Shown here piece after piece: positions 1 to 5,566 of a DNA stretch of 8,855 bases (within the stretch, counting starts at the first letter, position 1; the number at the start of each line of letters is the position of its first letter). The notes below the pieces were generated by a model, which had not been told where the DNA came from, made no database searches, and saw nothing but the letters and a program-made list of their open reading frames with translations. The position numbers were made by a program, and so were the translations under genes. The DNA is from Candidatus Pacearchaeota archaeon RBG_13_36_9 (GTDB lineage Archaea > Nanobdellota > Nanobdellia > Pacearchaeales > GW2011-AR1): contig MFWN01000080.1 of the NCBI GenBank assembly GCA_001786395.1, positions 3,418 to 12,272 on the forward strand. The letters are read 5' to 3'.

Positions 1-186
1 GATTCTATTGGGCATACTGACCCTGAAAAAGCTGAGCTAGGAACAGTGAGGAATATTTTTAGCAGGGATTCTTTGGAGGTTGCTGCCAGAGAAGTAAGAT
101 ATCTTAATAATGTAATACATGCTTCTTCCAGCATAGGTGATGCAGAAAGAGAAATAGAATTATGGAGAGATTATATTGAGTTTTAA
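1..186 (+). CDS. ndk: Nucleoside diphosphate kinase, C-terminal part (5' end outside window)
   Basis: The open frame runs in from the left edge and ends with TAA at 184-186, giving 61 residues. It matches the C-terminal third of NDK: GHTDPEKAELGTVR corresponds to the family segment with the nucleotide-contacting Arg, and NNVIHAS carries the catalytic His that is phosphorylated during phosphate transfer from NTP to NDP (His at fragment residue 40, codon 118-120). EREIELW is the usual C-terminal helix. About a dozen extra residues lie between the GTVR and NVIHAS motifs compared with the common bacterial form, so this is an insertion-bearing variant. The enzyme is cytosolic and balances NTP pools. 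It converges on the radical SAM gene with an 8-nt gap. Identity is confident; the start cannot be seen. Confidence 0.9.
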   Translation, partial: DSIGHTDPEKAELGTVRNIFSRDSLEVAAREVRYLNNVIHASSSIGDAEREIELWRDYIEF

Positions 187-194
187 GTAGGTTT

Positions 195-1034
195 TTATTT
201 AATATCTTTACAAATATTTTTAAATTTAGTTTTAGGTTTTCTTATTTCATTGATTATCTTTTCTATGGCGGTTTTTTTTATGTTTCCTAAAATAGTCTTA
301 TTTATAGAGCAGGGTGTCACATCTCCGTTTGATTGTATTGTTAGATAATTTATTCCTGCTTCGCAACTTCTGCATCCAATAGTAACTTCTATTTTTTTAT
401 TCTTTATTTTTTCCTCTAGTTCTTTGATTTGCTTTTTTGAAGGTTTGTCTTTTCTCATTACTGAGTCTTTACCGATAAGAATCAAAGGTACAAATCTTAT
501 TCTTTTAGCGCCCAAATTTGTACATAAGACTATAAATTTTTCTATGCTTTTTATATTTTTATTTGTTAGTGGAGAGGCTATTTCAAATTCTATATTTTCT
601 TTTTTGCATTTTTTTATTGCATTTATTGTTTTTTTCCAACTTCCTTTACCCTGATAAAAATCTTGAACTTTCTCTTTTTCACTGTTTAAATTAAATGATA
701 AAACTGCCTCACACTCCTTTACCTTCCGAATTAATTGCTTGTCTAATAGGATTCCATTTGTAAAGACTTTTATTTTAAATCCTTCTTTATTTGAATAGTC
801 TAGGATTTCCAAAAAATGTTTGTAGAGAAAAGGCTCTCCTCCAACAAATCTAATTTTTTTAACTTTTAACTTTTTTAACTCTTTAATTAATCTAATCCAT
901 TCTTCTTTTTTTAATTCATTATCTGAGTTAAGAGTGGGAGAAGAGCCTTGGTAACAGTATTTACAGTCAAGGTTGCATTTGTCTGTTAATGATAAAAAAA
1001 CTCCTTCTATTCTCGCTTTCTGCAGTTTAGACAT
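195..1034 (-). CDS. Radical SAM protein with short C-terminal Cys (twitch/SPASM-like) region
   Basis: The protein has 279 residues. The radical SAM cluster motif is CNLDCKYC (Cys20, Cys24, Cys27), followed by the SAM-binding GGEP (65-68) and FTNG (91-94), as in the MoaA/PqqE-like superfamily. The C-terminus has CRSCEAG (Cys221, Cys224), an NGDVTPC segment (Cys242), then LGNI and a last Cys275. This resembles a twitch or truncated SPASM region able to hold one auxiliary iron-sulfur cluster; the usual final Cys cluster of full SPASM is missing, and no continuation is seen in other frames past the stop. The substrate is unknown; relatives modify peptides or build cofactors. ATG1034 is the only Met before the cluster motif. 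It lies 2 nt after the discriminator base of tRNA-Ala and has no Shine-Dalgarno or TATA box at the right distance, so it probably depends on tRNA read-through and processing. Confidence 0.85.
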   Translation of the reverse strand: MSKLQKARIEGVFLSLTDKCNLDCKYCYQGSSPTLNSDNELKKEEWIRLIKELKKLKVKKIRFVGGEPFLYKHFLEILDYSNKEGFKIKVFTNGILLDKQLIRKVKECEAVLSFNLNSEKEKVQDFYQGKGSWKKTINAIKKCKKENIEFEIASPLTNKNIKSIEKFIVLCTNLGAKRIRFVPLILIGKDSVMRKDKPSKKQIKELEEKIKNKKIEVTIGCRSCEAGINYLTIQSNGDVTPCSINKTILGNIKKTAIEKIINEIRKPKTKFKNICKDIK

Positions 1035-1036
1035 AA

Positions 1037-1109
1037 TGGACCTGCCGGGAATCGAACCCGGATCTTTCGACTGCCAGCCGAAAATAATGAACCGTTATAA
1101 TACAGGCCC
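1037..1109 (-). tRNA. tRNA-Ala(GGC), hybrid-looking, no encoded CCA
   Basis: A 73-nt cloverleaf can be drawn on the minus strand. The acceptor stem GGGCCTG/CAGGTCC is complete and contains G3-U70, the alanine identity pair. The anticodon stem TTCGG/TCGAA closes the loop CTGGCAG with anticodon GGC (1075-1073). The T-arm is CCGGG-TTCGATT-CCCGG and the discriminator is A (1037). A15 (1095) and U48 (1062) agree as a Levitt pair. The D-stem is poor: U11-A24 and A12-U23 pair, but 10/25 and 13/22 are U-U, and U10 is unusual. A possible TATA element CATAAAAA (1132-1139) is centred 26-27 nt upstream of G1, inside the endonuclease gene. The first 15 nt overlap the end of that gene. A second, displaced 5' half lies about 1 kb upstream, so which 5' half is used in the mature tRNA needs RNA evidence. 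Confidence 0.8.
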
Positions 1110-2072
1110 CTGAGTTACTTTTGGAGGAAGGTTTTTATGCTTTAAAAAATATTGGTATTTCAAGGTGTTTCTTGAATTAGAACTTCCAATATCTTCGAAC
1201 CATCTATTAATGTTTTTTATGCCTCTTATTGATACATTCCAATCGGAGAAATAAGCTGGATAATTTTGTTCTTTCAATAAGGAGTATATTTCTTCTAAAA
1301 ATTTTTTGTTTTTAGAGCGAATGTTGATTATTGGATATCTGTATTCTTCATTCTTCTTTGCGTAAATTGAACCGTCACTATCGAGTAAGCCCCTTAATAG
1401 AAATTTCTTATCATCCCATTTTAGTTTCAATATCTTATCAGGGATTTTAATAGAATCGTACTTAATGCCTATTGGAAATCCAAGATTTTTGTTTAACTCT
1501 AAGCACAATCCTTTGTTCCTGATAGTTAAGGTGCAAACATTTACTTTTTTAGATTCATAATAGTAAACATAAATCCCATAATTCCCTTCAATTCTCTTTT
1601 TCATTTCCCTTAAATATGCAGAATCAAGACGTTTATTTCCGCTTATGAATATTCCATACTTTTCATGTTTTCCCGCTTTAAATTTTGAGATACAACCATC
1701 GCCCAGAAGAAGGCCATAAAATTCACAGAAGAATTTATCCATTTTAATCTTAACTTTTTTTATTTTCCTAAATTTCCTAGCATGCTCCATTCTTTTAGAC
1801 ATATCTCCCGTTTTTACAGAAATGTTGCCCCCTTTTACCGAACCCCAATTATCTTCAAGATTGTTTATTTTAGACATCCAATATTCTTTTCTTGGAGATA
1901 ACTTTATCAATTTTTTAAATACTTCTAAGGGGATTGTAAGTTCTCCTCGATTGTATCTTTTTAGTGGAGAATAATTTATTTTCAAAGCTTTGGCTAATTC
2001 TTTTAGATTTGTTTTTCTATACCTTAGAATTTCTTCAAAGAATATTTTTTGCTTTCCTATTTTTATTCTCAT
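1095..2072 (-). CDS. LAGLIDADG homing endonuclease inserted in a tRNA-Ala locus
   Basis: The protein has 325 residues. An N-terminal helix-turn-helix-like region (about 12-60) and a Gly/Lys/Arg-rich linker (about 75-110) precede two LAGLIDADG motifs: FYGLLLGDGCI (118-128, catalytic Asp125) and LLRGLLDSDGSI (225-236, catalytic Asp233). Two intact motifs mean a monomeric enzyme that cuts a long, roughly 20-bp target and promotes copying of its own gene into uncut alleles. Both acidic residues and the whole frame are intact, suggesting recent activity or maintenance. TATAAATA (2094-2101), centred about 25 nt before the ATG, gives it its own leaderless promoter. Its last codons (G-P-V-L-stop) are the first 15 nt of tRNA-Ala, and a displaced tRNA 5' half lies just upstream. 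It is not an intein, because no host protein flanks it. An intron-borne role is considered and disfavoured in the findings. Confidence 0.9.
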   Translation of the reverse strand: MRIKIGKQKIFFEEILRYRKTNLKELAKALKINYSPLKRYNRGELTIPLEVFKKLIKLSPRKEYWMSKINNLEDNWGSVKGGNISVKTGDMSKRMEHARKFRKIKKVKIKMDKFFCEFYGLLLGDGCISKFKAGKHEKYGIFISGNKRLDSAYLREMKKRIEGNYGIYVYYYESKKVNVCTLTIRNKGLCLELNKNLGFPIGIKYDSIKIPDKILKLKWDDKKFLLRGLLDSDGSIYAKKNEEYRYPIINIRSKNKKFLEEIYSLLKEQNYPAYFSDWNVSIRGIKNINRWFEDIGSSNSRNTLKYQYFLKHKNLPPKVTQGPVL

Positions 2073-2093
2073 TAAAATGTAATGACTAGCAGG

Positions 2094-2101
2094 TATTTAT
2101 A
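2094..2101 (-). promoter_or_regulatory. TATA box of the homing endonuclease gene
   Basis: TATAAATA on the minus strand is centred about 25 nt upstream of the A of the endonuclease ATG (2072), the spacing expected for a leaderless archaeal mRNA. No Shine-Dalgarno is present. It begins directly downstream of the displaced tRNA 5' half, so the promoter belongs to the inserted element. Confidence 0.6.
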
Positions 2102-2106
2102 CTTTT

Positions 2107-2129
2107 CTTTACCACTAAACTATAGGCCC
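2107..2129 (-). pseudogene. Displaced tRNA-Ala 5' half (acceptor strand and D-arm)
   Basis: On the minus strand the sequence GGGCCTATA followed by GTTTAGTGGTAAAG reads as tRNA positions 1-24: an acceptor strand, U8, A9, G10, a D-loop with A14, G15, G18-G19 and A21, and the beginning of the returning D-stem. After that the tRNA consensus stops and the endonuclease TATA box begins. It shares GGGCCT-TA and the GGT core with the 5' half of the complete tRNA-Ala at 1109 but differs through the D-arm. Pairing with the downstream 3' half would leave an A7-C66 mismatch and G15 opposite U48. TTAAAAAT (2155-2162) is centred about 29 nt upstream, consistent with an original tRNA promoter. It is either a relic left by insertion or a 5' exon. 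Confidence 0.65.
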
Positions 2130-2138
2130 TACGTTAAT

Positions 2139-2146
2139 TTTATAAA
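2139..2146 (+). promoter_or_regulatory. TATA box of the DUF4405-like gene
   Basis: TTTATAAA is centred 25-26 nt before the ATG at 2168, with no Shine-Dalgarno between, which indicates a leaderless transcript. The box is palindromic, and the 38-bp spacer also holds a minus-strand TTAAAAAT (2155-2162) facing the tRNA 5' half, so this is a compact divergent promoter. Confidence 0.65.
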
Positions 2147-2167
2147 CAATGATGATTTTTAACCTTT

Positions 2168-2425
2168 ATGGATAAAAATAAAATTAAGCTGGTTTTGGAC
2201 ATTTTGATGTTTTTGGCAGCAGTGGTTATTTTTTATTCGGGATTTGCATTGTGGGGCAAGCTTCCTTTAGTGTTTCAATCATGGAACTGGATTGGGATAC
2301 ATCAGTGGATTTCAGTTTTGCTCCTTGTATTGCTAGTGATACACTGGATATTTAACTTTGCCTGGATAAAATCCTGGTTTAGGAAAAGTGAGCCTGCAGA
2401 GCCTGTTGAAGTTCCTTTAGTTTGA
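2168..2425 (+). CDS. Small two-helix membrane protein, DUF4405/cytochrome b-like
   Basis: The protein has 85 residues and two transmembrane helices, about 7-29 and 46-66. The second helix carries His45 and His59, 14 residues apart, the spacing used in cytochrome b-type four-helix proteins when one helix ligates two hemes; the first helix ends in YSGFALWG. The pattern IHQW...VIHW...W is that of DUF4405-type proteins, which are linked to membrane electron transfer. The C-terminal tail, rich in Pro and acidic residues, probably faces the cytosol. Heme binding is inferred from the family and the spacing; with only two helices it would need to dimerise or partner with another protein. It has a leaderless promoter and is followed 23 nt later by the HIT gene. 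No redox partner is visible in the window. Confidence 0.6.
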   Translation: MDKNKIKLVLDILMFLAAVVIFYSGFALWGKLPLVFQSWNWIGIHQWISVLLLVLLVIHWIFNFAWIKSWFRKSEPAEPVEVPLV

Positions 2426-2448
2426 ATAGCAAAACCCTGAAATAGAAA

Positions 2449-2850
2449 ATGGAAGAAAAAAATTGTATATTTTGCAAGATAGTAATAGGAGAGATCCCTT
2501 GCTATAAAATTTATGAAGATGAATTCTCTATTAGTTTTTTAGATGCTTTTCCCTCTATGAAAGGGCAGGCGTTAATTATACCAAAGAAACATCTTGCACC
2601 TTGGCTGTTCAGCCTGGACGATGAAACTTACTGCAAGTTGATGCTGGCTTCAAAGAAGGTTGTCAAAGCTGTGGATAAAGCAATGAAGCCCTTAAAAACA
2701 GGGCTGATGGTAGAAGGTTTGGAAATGGAGCATGTTCATATTAAGGTTTTACCTTTTGATAAAATCGGATTCGGGAATTGCCCTAAAAAAATAGAGATAA
2801 GCAAGGAAGAGATGATGAAAATAAGCGAGAGAATAAAAAAGAGCTTCTGA
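2449..2850 (+). CDS. HIT family nucleotide-binding protein with HxHxK triad
   Basis: The protein has 133 residues with a HIT fold: NCIFCKIVIGEIPCYKIYED at the N-terminus (Cys6 and Cys9, probable zinc ligands with His48), GQALIIPKKH (39-48), and a C-terminal active-site strand EHVHIKVLP (94-102). HIT proteins hydrolyse or transfer nucleotide phosphoramidates or dinucleotides, with the middle His of HxHxH as nucleophile. His95 and His97 are kept, but Lys99 replaces the third His. The nucleophile is therefore present and some activity remains possible, with altered substrate handling. No Shine-Dalgarno is seen; it is probably co-transcribed with the upstream membrane-protein gene. It converges on the cation exchanger with a 2-nt gap. 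Family assignment is secure; the substrate is unknown. Confidence 0.85.
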   Translation: MEEKNCIFCKIVIGEIPCYKIYEDEFSISFLDAFPSMKGQALIIPKKHLAPWLFSLDDETYCKLMLASKKVVKAVDKAMKPLKTGLMVEGLEMEHVHIKVLPFDKIGFGNCPKKIEISKEEMMKISERIKKSF

Positions 2851-2852
2851 AT

Positions 2853-3803
2853 TTAACTCCCAAGGGCCGAGTTTATAAAAAATTCTGCTATGACAAAGGC
2901 AACGTAGCCGAGAAGCAAAAGCACGCCTTCTGTTTTGCTTATTGATTTTTCTGACTTCATAAAGATTATTACCAGAAAGCAGGCAAGGAACATTGCCCCT
3001 CCTAGGGTGTAGATGTTTAATGGATTGTAGCTAAATGGGGAGATTAGAGCCACTATGCCCAATAGTATTGTGGCATCTGTAATGACTGTGCCAAGGATAT
3101 CCCCTAAAGCAAGATCGTCATGGTTCTTTTTTACAGCCCTAATTGAAAAAATTAACTCCGGAAGGCAGGTGCCTACTGCTAAAATAGTTATGCCAATTAG
3201 AATTGGCGAAAGATTTATATCGTAGGCAAAATTGACTGCGAATTTCACAGTGAAATATGCGCTTCCTAGAAGAACTGCTAAGCTGAGCAGCAACAGAATA
3301 AAGTTTTTTATGAAACTGCCTTTTTTGGTGTTGTTGAATTTTTTATGAAACCTTTTGCTTTCTATGTAAGTATGGAAAAAGAATAAAGAGCCTGACAGGA
3401 TTAAAGCGGCGCCGTCTATTTTGGAAAGCCTGCCGTCAAATCCCAGGATAAGCGGAAACAAGAGCAAGATTAGGTAGAAAAAACTGTTCTTTAGTATTTT
3501 GCTTTTTACTTTTATGCCTCTTGAAGAAAACAAGGCAACTATGCCAAAAACTAAAGTCAAGTCCGCTACATTAGAGCCTAATAAAGTTCCAAGCCCGAGT
3601 TCTGGCTCACCGTTAATTGCAGATATGATTGAAACGGTTGCTTCTGGAAAAGCTGAAATCAGAGCTATAACAAAAAAGCTAACAACAAATTCAGGGAAGC
3701 GGAGAATTTTTGCGAGCCTTGAGGAATACCTAATAGCGTATGCTGCGCACTTTATCAGTACAGTCAGAAATACCAAAAATAAAACTAAATTGAAAATTAT
3801 CAT
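2853..3803 (-). CDS. CaCA-superfamily sodium/calcium exchanger-like transporter
   Basis: The protein has 316 residues, is strongly hydrophobic with about ten membrane segments, and has the two inverted alpha repeats of the family. Repeat 1 is SAFPEATVSI (50-59, Glu54) plus LGSNVADL (75-82); repeat 2 is GTCLPELIFSI (211-221, Glu216) plus LGTVITDATIL (237-247, Asp243). The paired PE glutamates and the SN/TD positions line the ion path in characterised archaeal exchangers. A basic loop (about 145-166) separates the halves. The probable role is extrusion of calcium or another cation using the sodium or proton gradient; ion selectivity cannot be read from sequence. The minus-strand leader has GAGG (3809-3812) 5 nt before the ATG and TTTAAAATA near 3852-3860, so unlike its leaderless neighbours this mRNA probably has a short leader with a Shine-Dalgarno. 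Confidence 0.88.
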   Translation of the reverse strand: MIIFNLVLFLVFLTVLIKCAAYAIRYSSRLAKILRFPEFVVSFFVIALISAFPEATVSIISAINGEPELGLGTLLGSNVADLTLVFGIVALFSSRGIKVKSKILKNSFFYLILLLFPLILGFDGRLSKIDGAALILSGSLFFFHTYIESKRFHKKFNNTKKGSFIKNFILLLLSLAVLLGSAYFTVKFAVNFAYDINLSPILIGITILAVGTCLPELIFSIRAVKKNHDDLALGDILGTVITDATILLGIVALISPFSYNPLNIYTLGGAMFLACFLVIIFMKSEKSISKTEGVLLLLGYVAFVIAEFFINSALGS

Positions 3804-3991
3804 ACTGCCCTCTTTTTTACCTTTTAATATGTAAAGAATAAAGAATTAAAGTATTTTAAACTTTGCTGATTTTAGTGAGCATAAGAAAGGTTAAAAATAA
3901 GCTTGATAACTGGAATTATGTGCATTGTAAGGAGAGTGTTAGGAATAAACCCAATCCTTTCTTCTGTTTTTTGCCTCTTTTTTTCATCTTG
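3804..3991. other. 188-bp spacer between exchanger and cyclophilin genes
   Basis: Both flanking genes are on the minus strand. Near the exchanger start there is a Shine-Dalgarno (GAGG, 3809-3812) and a probable TATA element (TTTAAAATA, about 3852-3860). The part next to the cyclophilin stop (about 3960-3990) is T-rich on the plus strand, hence purine-rich on the sense strand, with no classic T-run terminator. Short reading frames here have no recognisable product. Confidence 0.4.
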
Positions 3992-4558
3992 TTAAACTCT
4001 CTCAATTTTTTCTATTACCACATTTTTAAGCGGCATGGCTGCTGAATTTGTCTGCACTTTTGCTATTTTATCAACAACATCTTGACCTTCTATTACCTTG
4101 CCAAAAACAGCATATCCATCATCTCTTACACCATAATTAAGAAAGTCGTTGTTCTCTACGTTTATAAAAAACTGGTTGGTTGCAGAGTCTGGAACTGTTG
4201 TCCTGGCCATTGCCACAGTGTATTTTTCATTTTTCAGCCCATTATTTGATTCAAGAGTTATCGGATCATGCGTTTCTTTTTCCTTTCCTTCTGTTGTAAA
4301 TCCGCCTCCCTGAATCATGAACCCATCAATAACTCTGTGGAAAATTGTTCCATCATAGGCTTTTTCGTCAACATAAATCAGGAAGTTTTCAACTGTTATT
4401 GGCGCTTTGTCTGGATATAACTCCATTGTTATATCGCCCAGGCTGGTTTTTATTAAGACTCTTGAATTTTCTTTTGTCACATTTCCTGTCATTTTATATC
4501 CTGTTATAACTATAACAATTAAAGCTATAATCAAGAGCATAAAAAATTTTCTGTTCAT
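3992..4558 (-). CDS. Membrane-anchored cyclophilin-type peptidyl-prolyl isomerase
   Basis: The protein has 188 residues. Residues 5-20 form a hydrophobic N-terminal segment after a short basic start, without a lipobox Cys, so it is a signal anchor or signal peptide and the enzyme works outside the cytoplasmic membrane. The cyclophilin domain (about 33-187) has FHRVIDGFMIQGG (73-85) with catalytic Arg75 and Gln83, MART (118-121), NQFFINV (128-134) and AVFGKVIEG (150-158). Phe139 stands at the site of the tryptophan that binds cyclosporin in human cyclophilin A, as in many prokaryotic members. The likely role is folding of exported or membrane-surface proteins. A minus-strand CTTTAAAA (4581-4588), centred about 26 nt before the ATG, gives it its own leaderless promoter between the Lrp gene and itself. 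Confidence 0.9.
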   Translation of the reverse strand: MNRKFFMLLIIALIVIVITGYKMTGNVTKENSRVLIKTSLGDITMELYPDKAPITVENFLIYVDEKAYDGTIFHRVIDGFMIQGGGFTTEGKEKETHDPITLESNNGLKNEKYTVAMARTTVPDSATNQFFINVENNDFLNYGVRDDGYAVFGKVIEGQDVVDKIAKVQTNSAAMPLKNVVIEKIERV

Positions 4559-4580
4559 TTTTATTAAAACATTTTGAGGG

Positions 4581-4588
4581 TTTTAAAG
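4581..4588 (-). promoter_or_regulatory. TATA box of the cyclophilin gene
   Basis: CTTTAAAA on the minus strand is centred 26-27 nt from the ATG at 4558 with no Shine-Dalgarno, so the transcript should be leaderless. It lies in the 39-bp gap after the Lrp-like gene and separates the cyclophilin from that operon. Confidence 0.55.
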
Positions 4589-4597
4589 GTTTGGATT

Positions 4598-5566
4598 TTA
4601 AAACGGAAAGAAATCAAGCTTGTAAGTTTCTGTTATCCTTAATATATCAAAATCCCTTATTATATTGTTGAATTTTTTTCTTAACTCTGTCAGTATGGAA
4701 TAAAGCTCGTCTTCATTCTCTGTTTCAAATTCAATTTCAATATCCCAGCTTCCAATGAGCTTTAGAAATTGGGTTGCTTTTTTGTGCATCTTAATATAAT
4801 CTTTAATTTCTTTTTCCTTTTCTTCATTTAGATTTTTTGTCCTCAAAATAATTTTGTAGAGGTTTATTCCTATTTTATGAAGATTAAGATAACACCTGTA
4901 CTGAACAATTACTTTTTCTTTTGTTAATTTCTTTATTCTGTAATTGATTATATCCCTTGTTAACTTTAGCTTTTCTGCCAGTTCAACTATGTTTATTCTT
5001 GCGTTATTAGAAAGCTCTTTTAAAATTTTAGTGTCTGCCCCGTCTAGTTTGTAGATTTCTTTTGGCGTTCCGTAAACAAATTCTGTATGTTTTTTTTCTG
5101 CCAAGTAATCTCTTGAATAAATCGGGGAGTATTCTGTCAAAAGCACATCTTTTTCAAGTATAAAATTTGAAAACTGATTCATGAAGCTATTGAGTATTTT
5201 CCCAAATTCAAAATTGCTTTTTGCCAGAATAGAAACAGCTAGGTCCCATCTTCCTCTAATCTGCCCCACCCAAACACTATTTTTATCATTATTCCAATAT
5301 TCTGTTATTTTTTGTTCATCTTCTATTGAAGTATTTTGAAACTTGAAATAAAGTTTATATTGGGAATAGCCAAGTTTTGTAAAATCTACAATAGTATAAT
5401 ACCTGAAGATAATATTGTTTTTCTCAAATCTTTTTAATCTGTATTCAACAGCAGGCTTTGAAAGGCCAACTTTTTTGGCAATCTGGCTGTTTGAAAGCCT
5501 TGAATTTTCATCCAGCAAGGTCAGTATTTTCTGGTCTTTTAAGTCAAGCTTGAATTTAAAATCCAT
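4598..5566 (-). CDS. Tandem-duplicated Lrp/AsnC transcription regulator
   Basis: The protein has 322 residues, twice the normal Lrp/AsnC length. Half 1 has a winged HTH (about 8-65, with LSNSQIAKKVGLSKPAVEYR as the helix-turn-helix) and a RAM-like ligand/oligomer domain (about 68-150, GRWDLAVSI). Half 2 repeats this: HTH about 173-228 (NIVELAEKLKLTRDIINYR) and a RAM-like domain about 235-315 (GSWDIEIEF). Such double Lrp proteins are typical of small-genome archaea and would bind DNA like a built-in dimer. Its start overlaps the end of the ATPase gene by 11 nt, so the two are translated from one mRNA. The 18-bp palindrome at the operon promoter is a reasonable autoregulatory site, by inference. 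The ligand is unknown. Family confidence is high. Confidence 0.9.
   Translation of the reverse strand: MDFKFKLDLKDQKILTLLDENSRLSNSQIAKKVGLSKPAVEYRLKRFEKNNIIFRYYTIVDFTKLGYSQYKLYFKFQNTSIEDEQKITEYWNNDKNSVWVGQIRGRWDLAVSILAKSNFEFGKILNSFMNQFSNFILEKDVLLTEYSPIYSRDYLAEKKHTEFVYGTPKEIYKLDGADTKILKELSNNARINIVELAEKLKLTRDIINYRIKKLTKEKVIVQYRCYLNLHKIGINLYKIILRTKNLNEEKEKEIKDYIKMHKKATQFLKLIGSWDIEIEFETENEDELYSILTELRKKFNNIIRDFDILRITETYKLDFFPF

Noticed and set aside
424..654. Plus-strand open frame opposite the radical SAM gene.
   Set aside because: Shadow of an AT-rich coding region; hydrophobic composition comes from the antisense strand and there is no promoter or Shine-Dalgarno.
2084..2092. CTGCTAGTC looks like a degenerate anticodon loop of tRNA-Ala (compare CTGGCAGTC at 1069-1077) and can pair over 9 positions with the anticodon region.
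   Set aside because: It is 7 nt out of register for an anticodon arm after the displaced 5' half, there is no matching stem, and a 9-bp pairing with G-U pairs is expected by chance in a search of this size.
2149..2155. ATGATGA resembling a C box of a C/D box guide RNA.
   Set aside because: No D box (CTGA) at a suitable distance; it lies within the leaderless promoter spacer.
3499..4045. Plus-strand open frames at 3499-3834 and 3863-4045.
   Set aside because: The first is antisense to the exchanger and the second spans a promoter spacer and the cyclophilin 3' end; neither has a recognisable protein or start signal.
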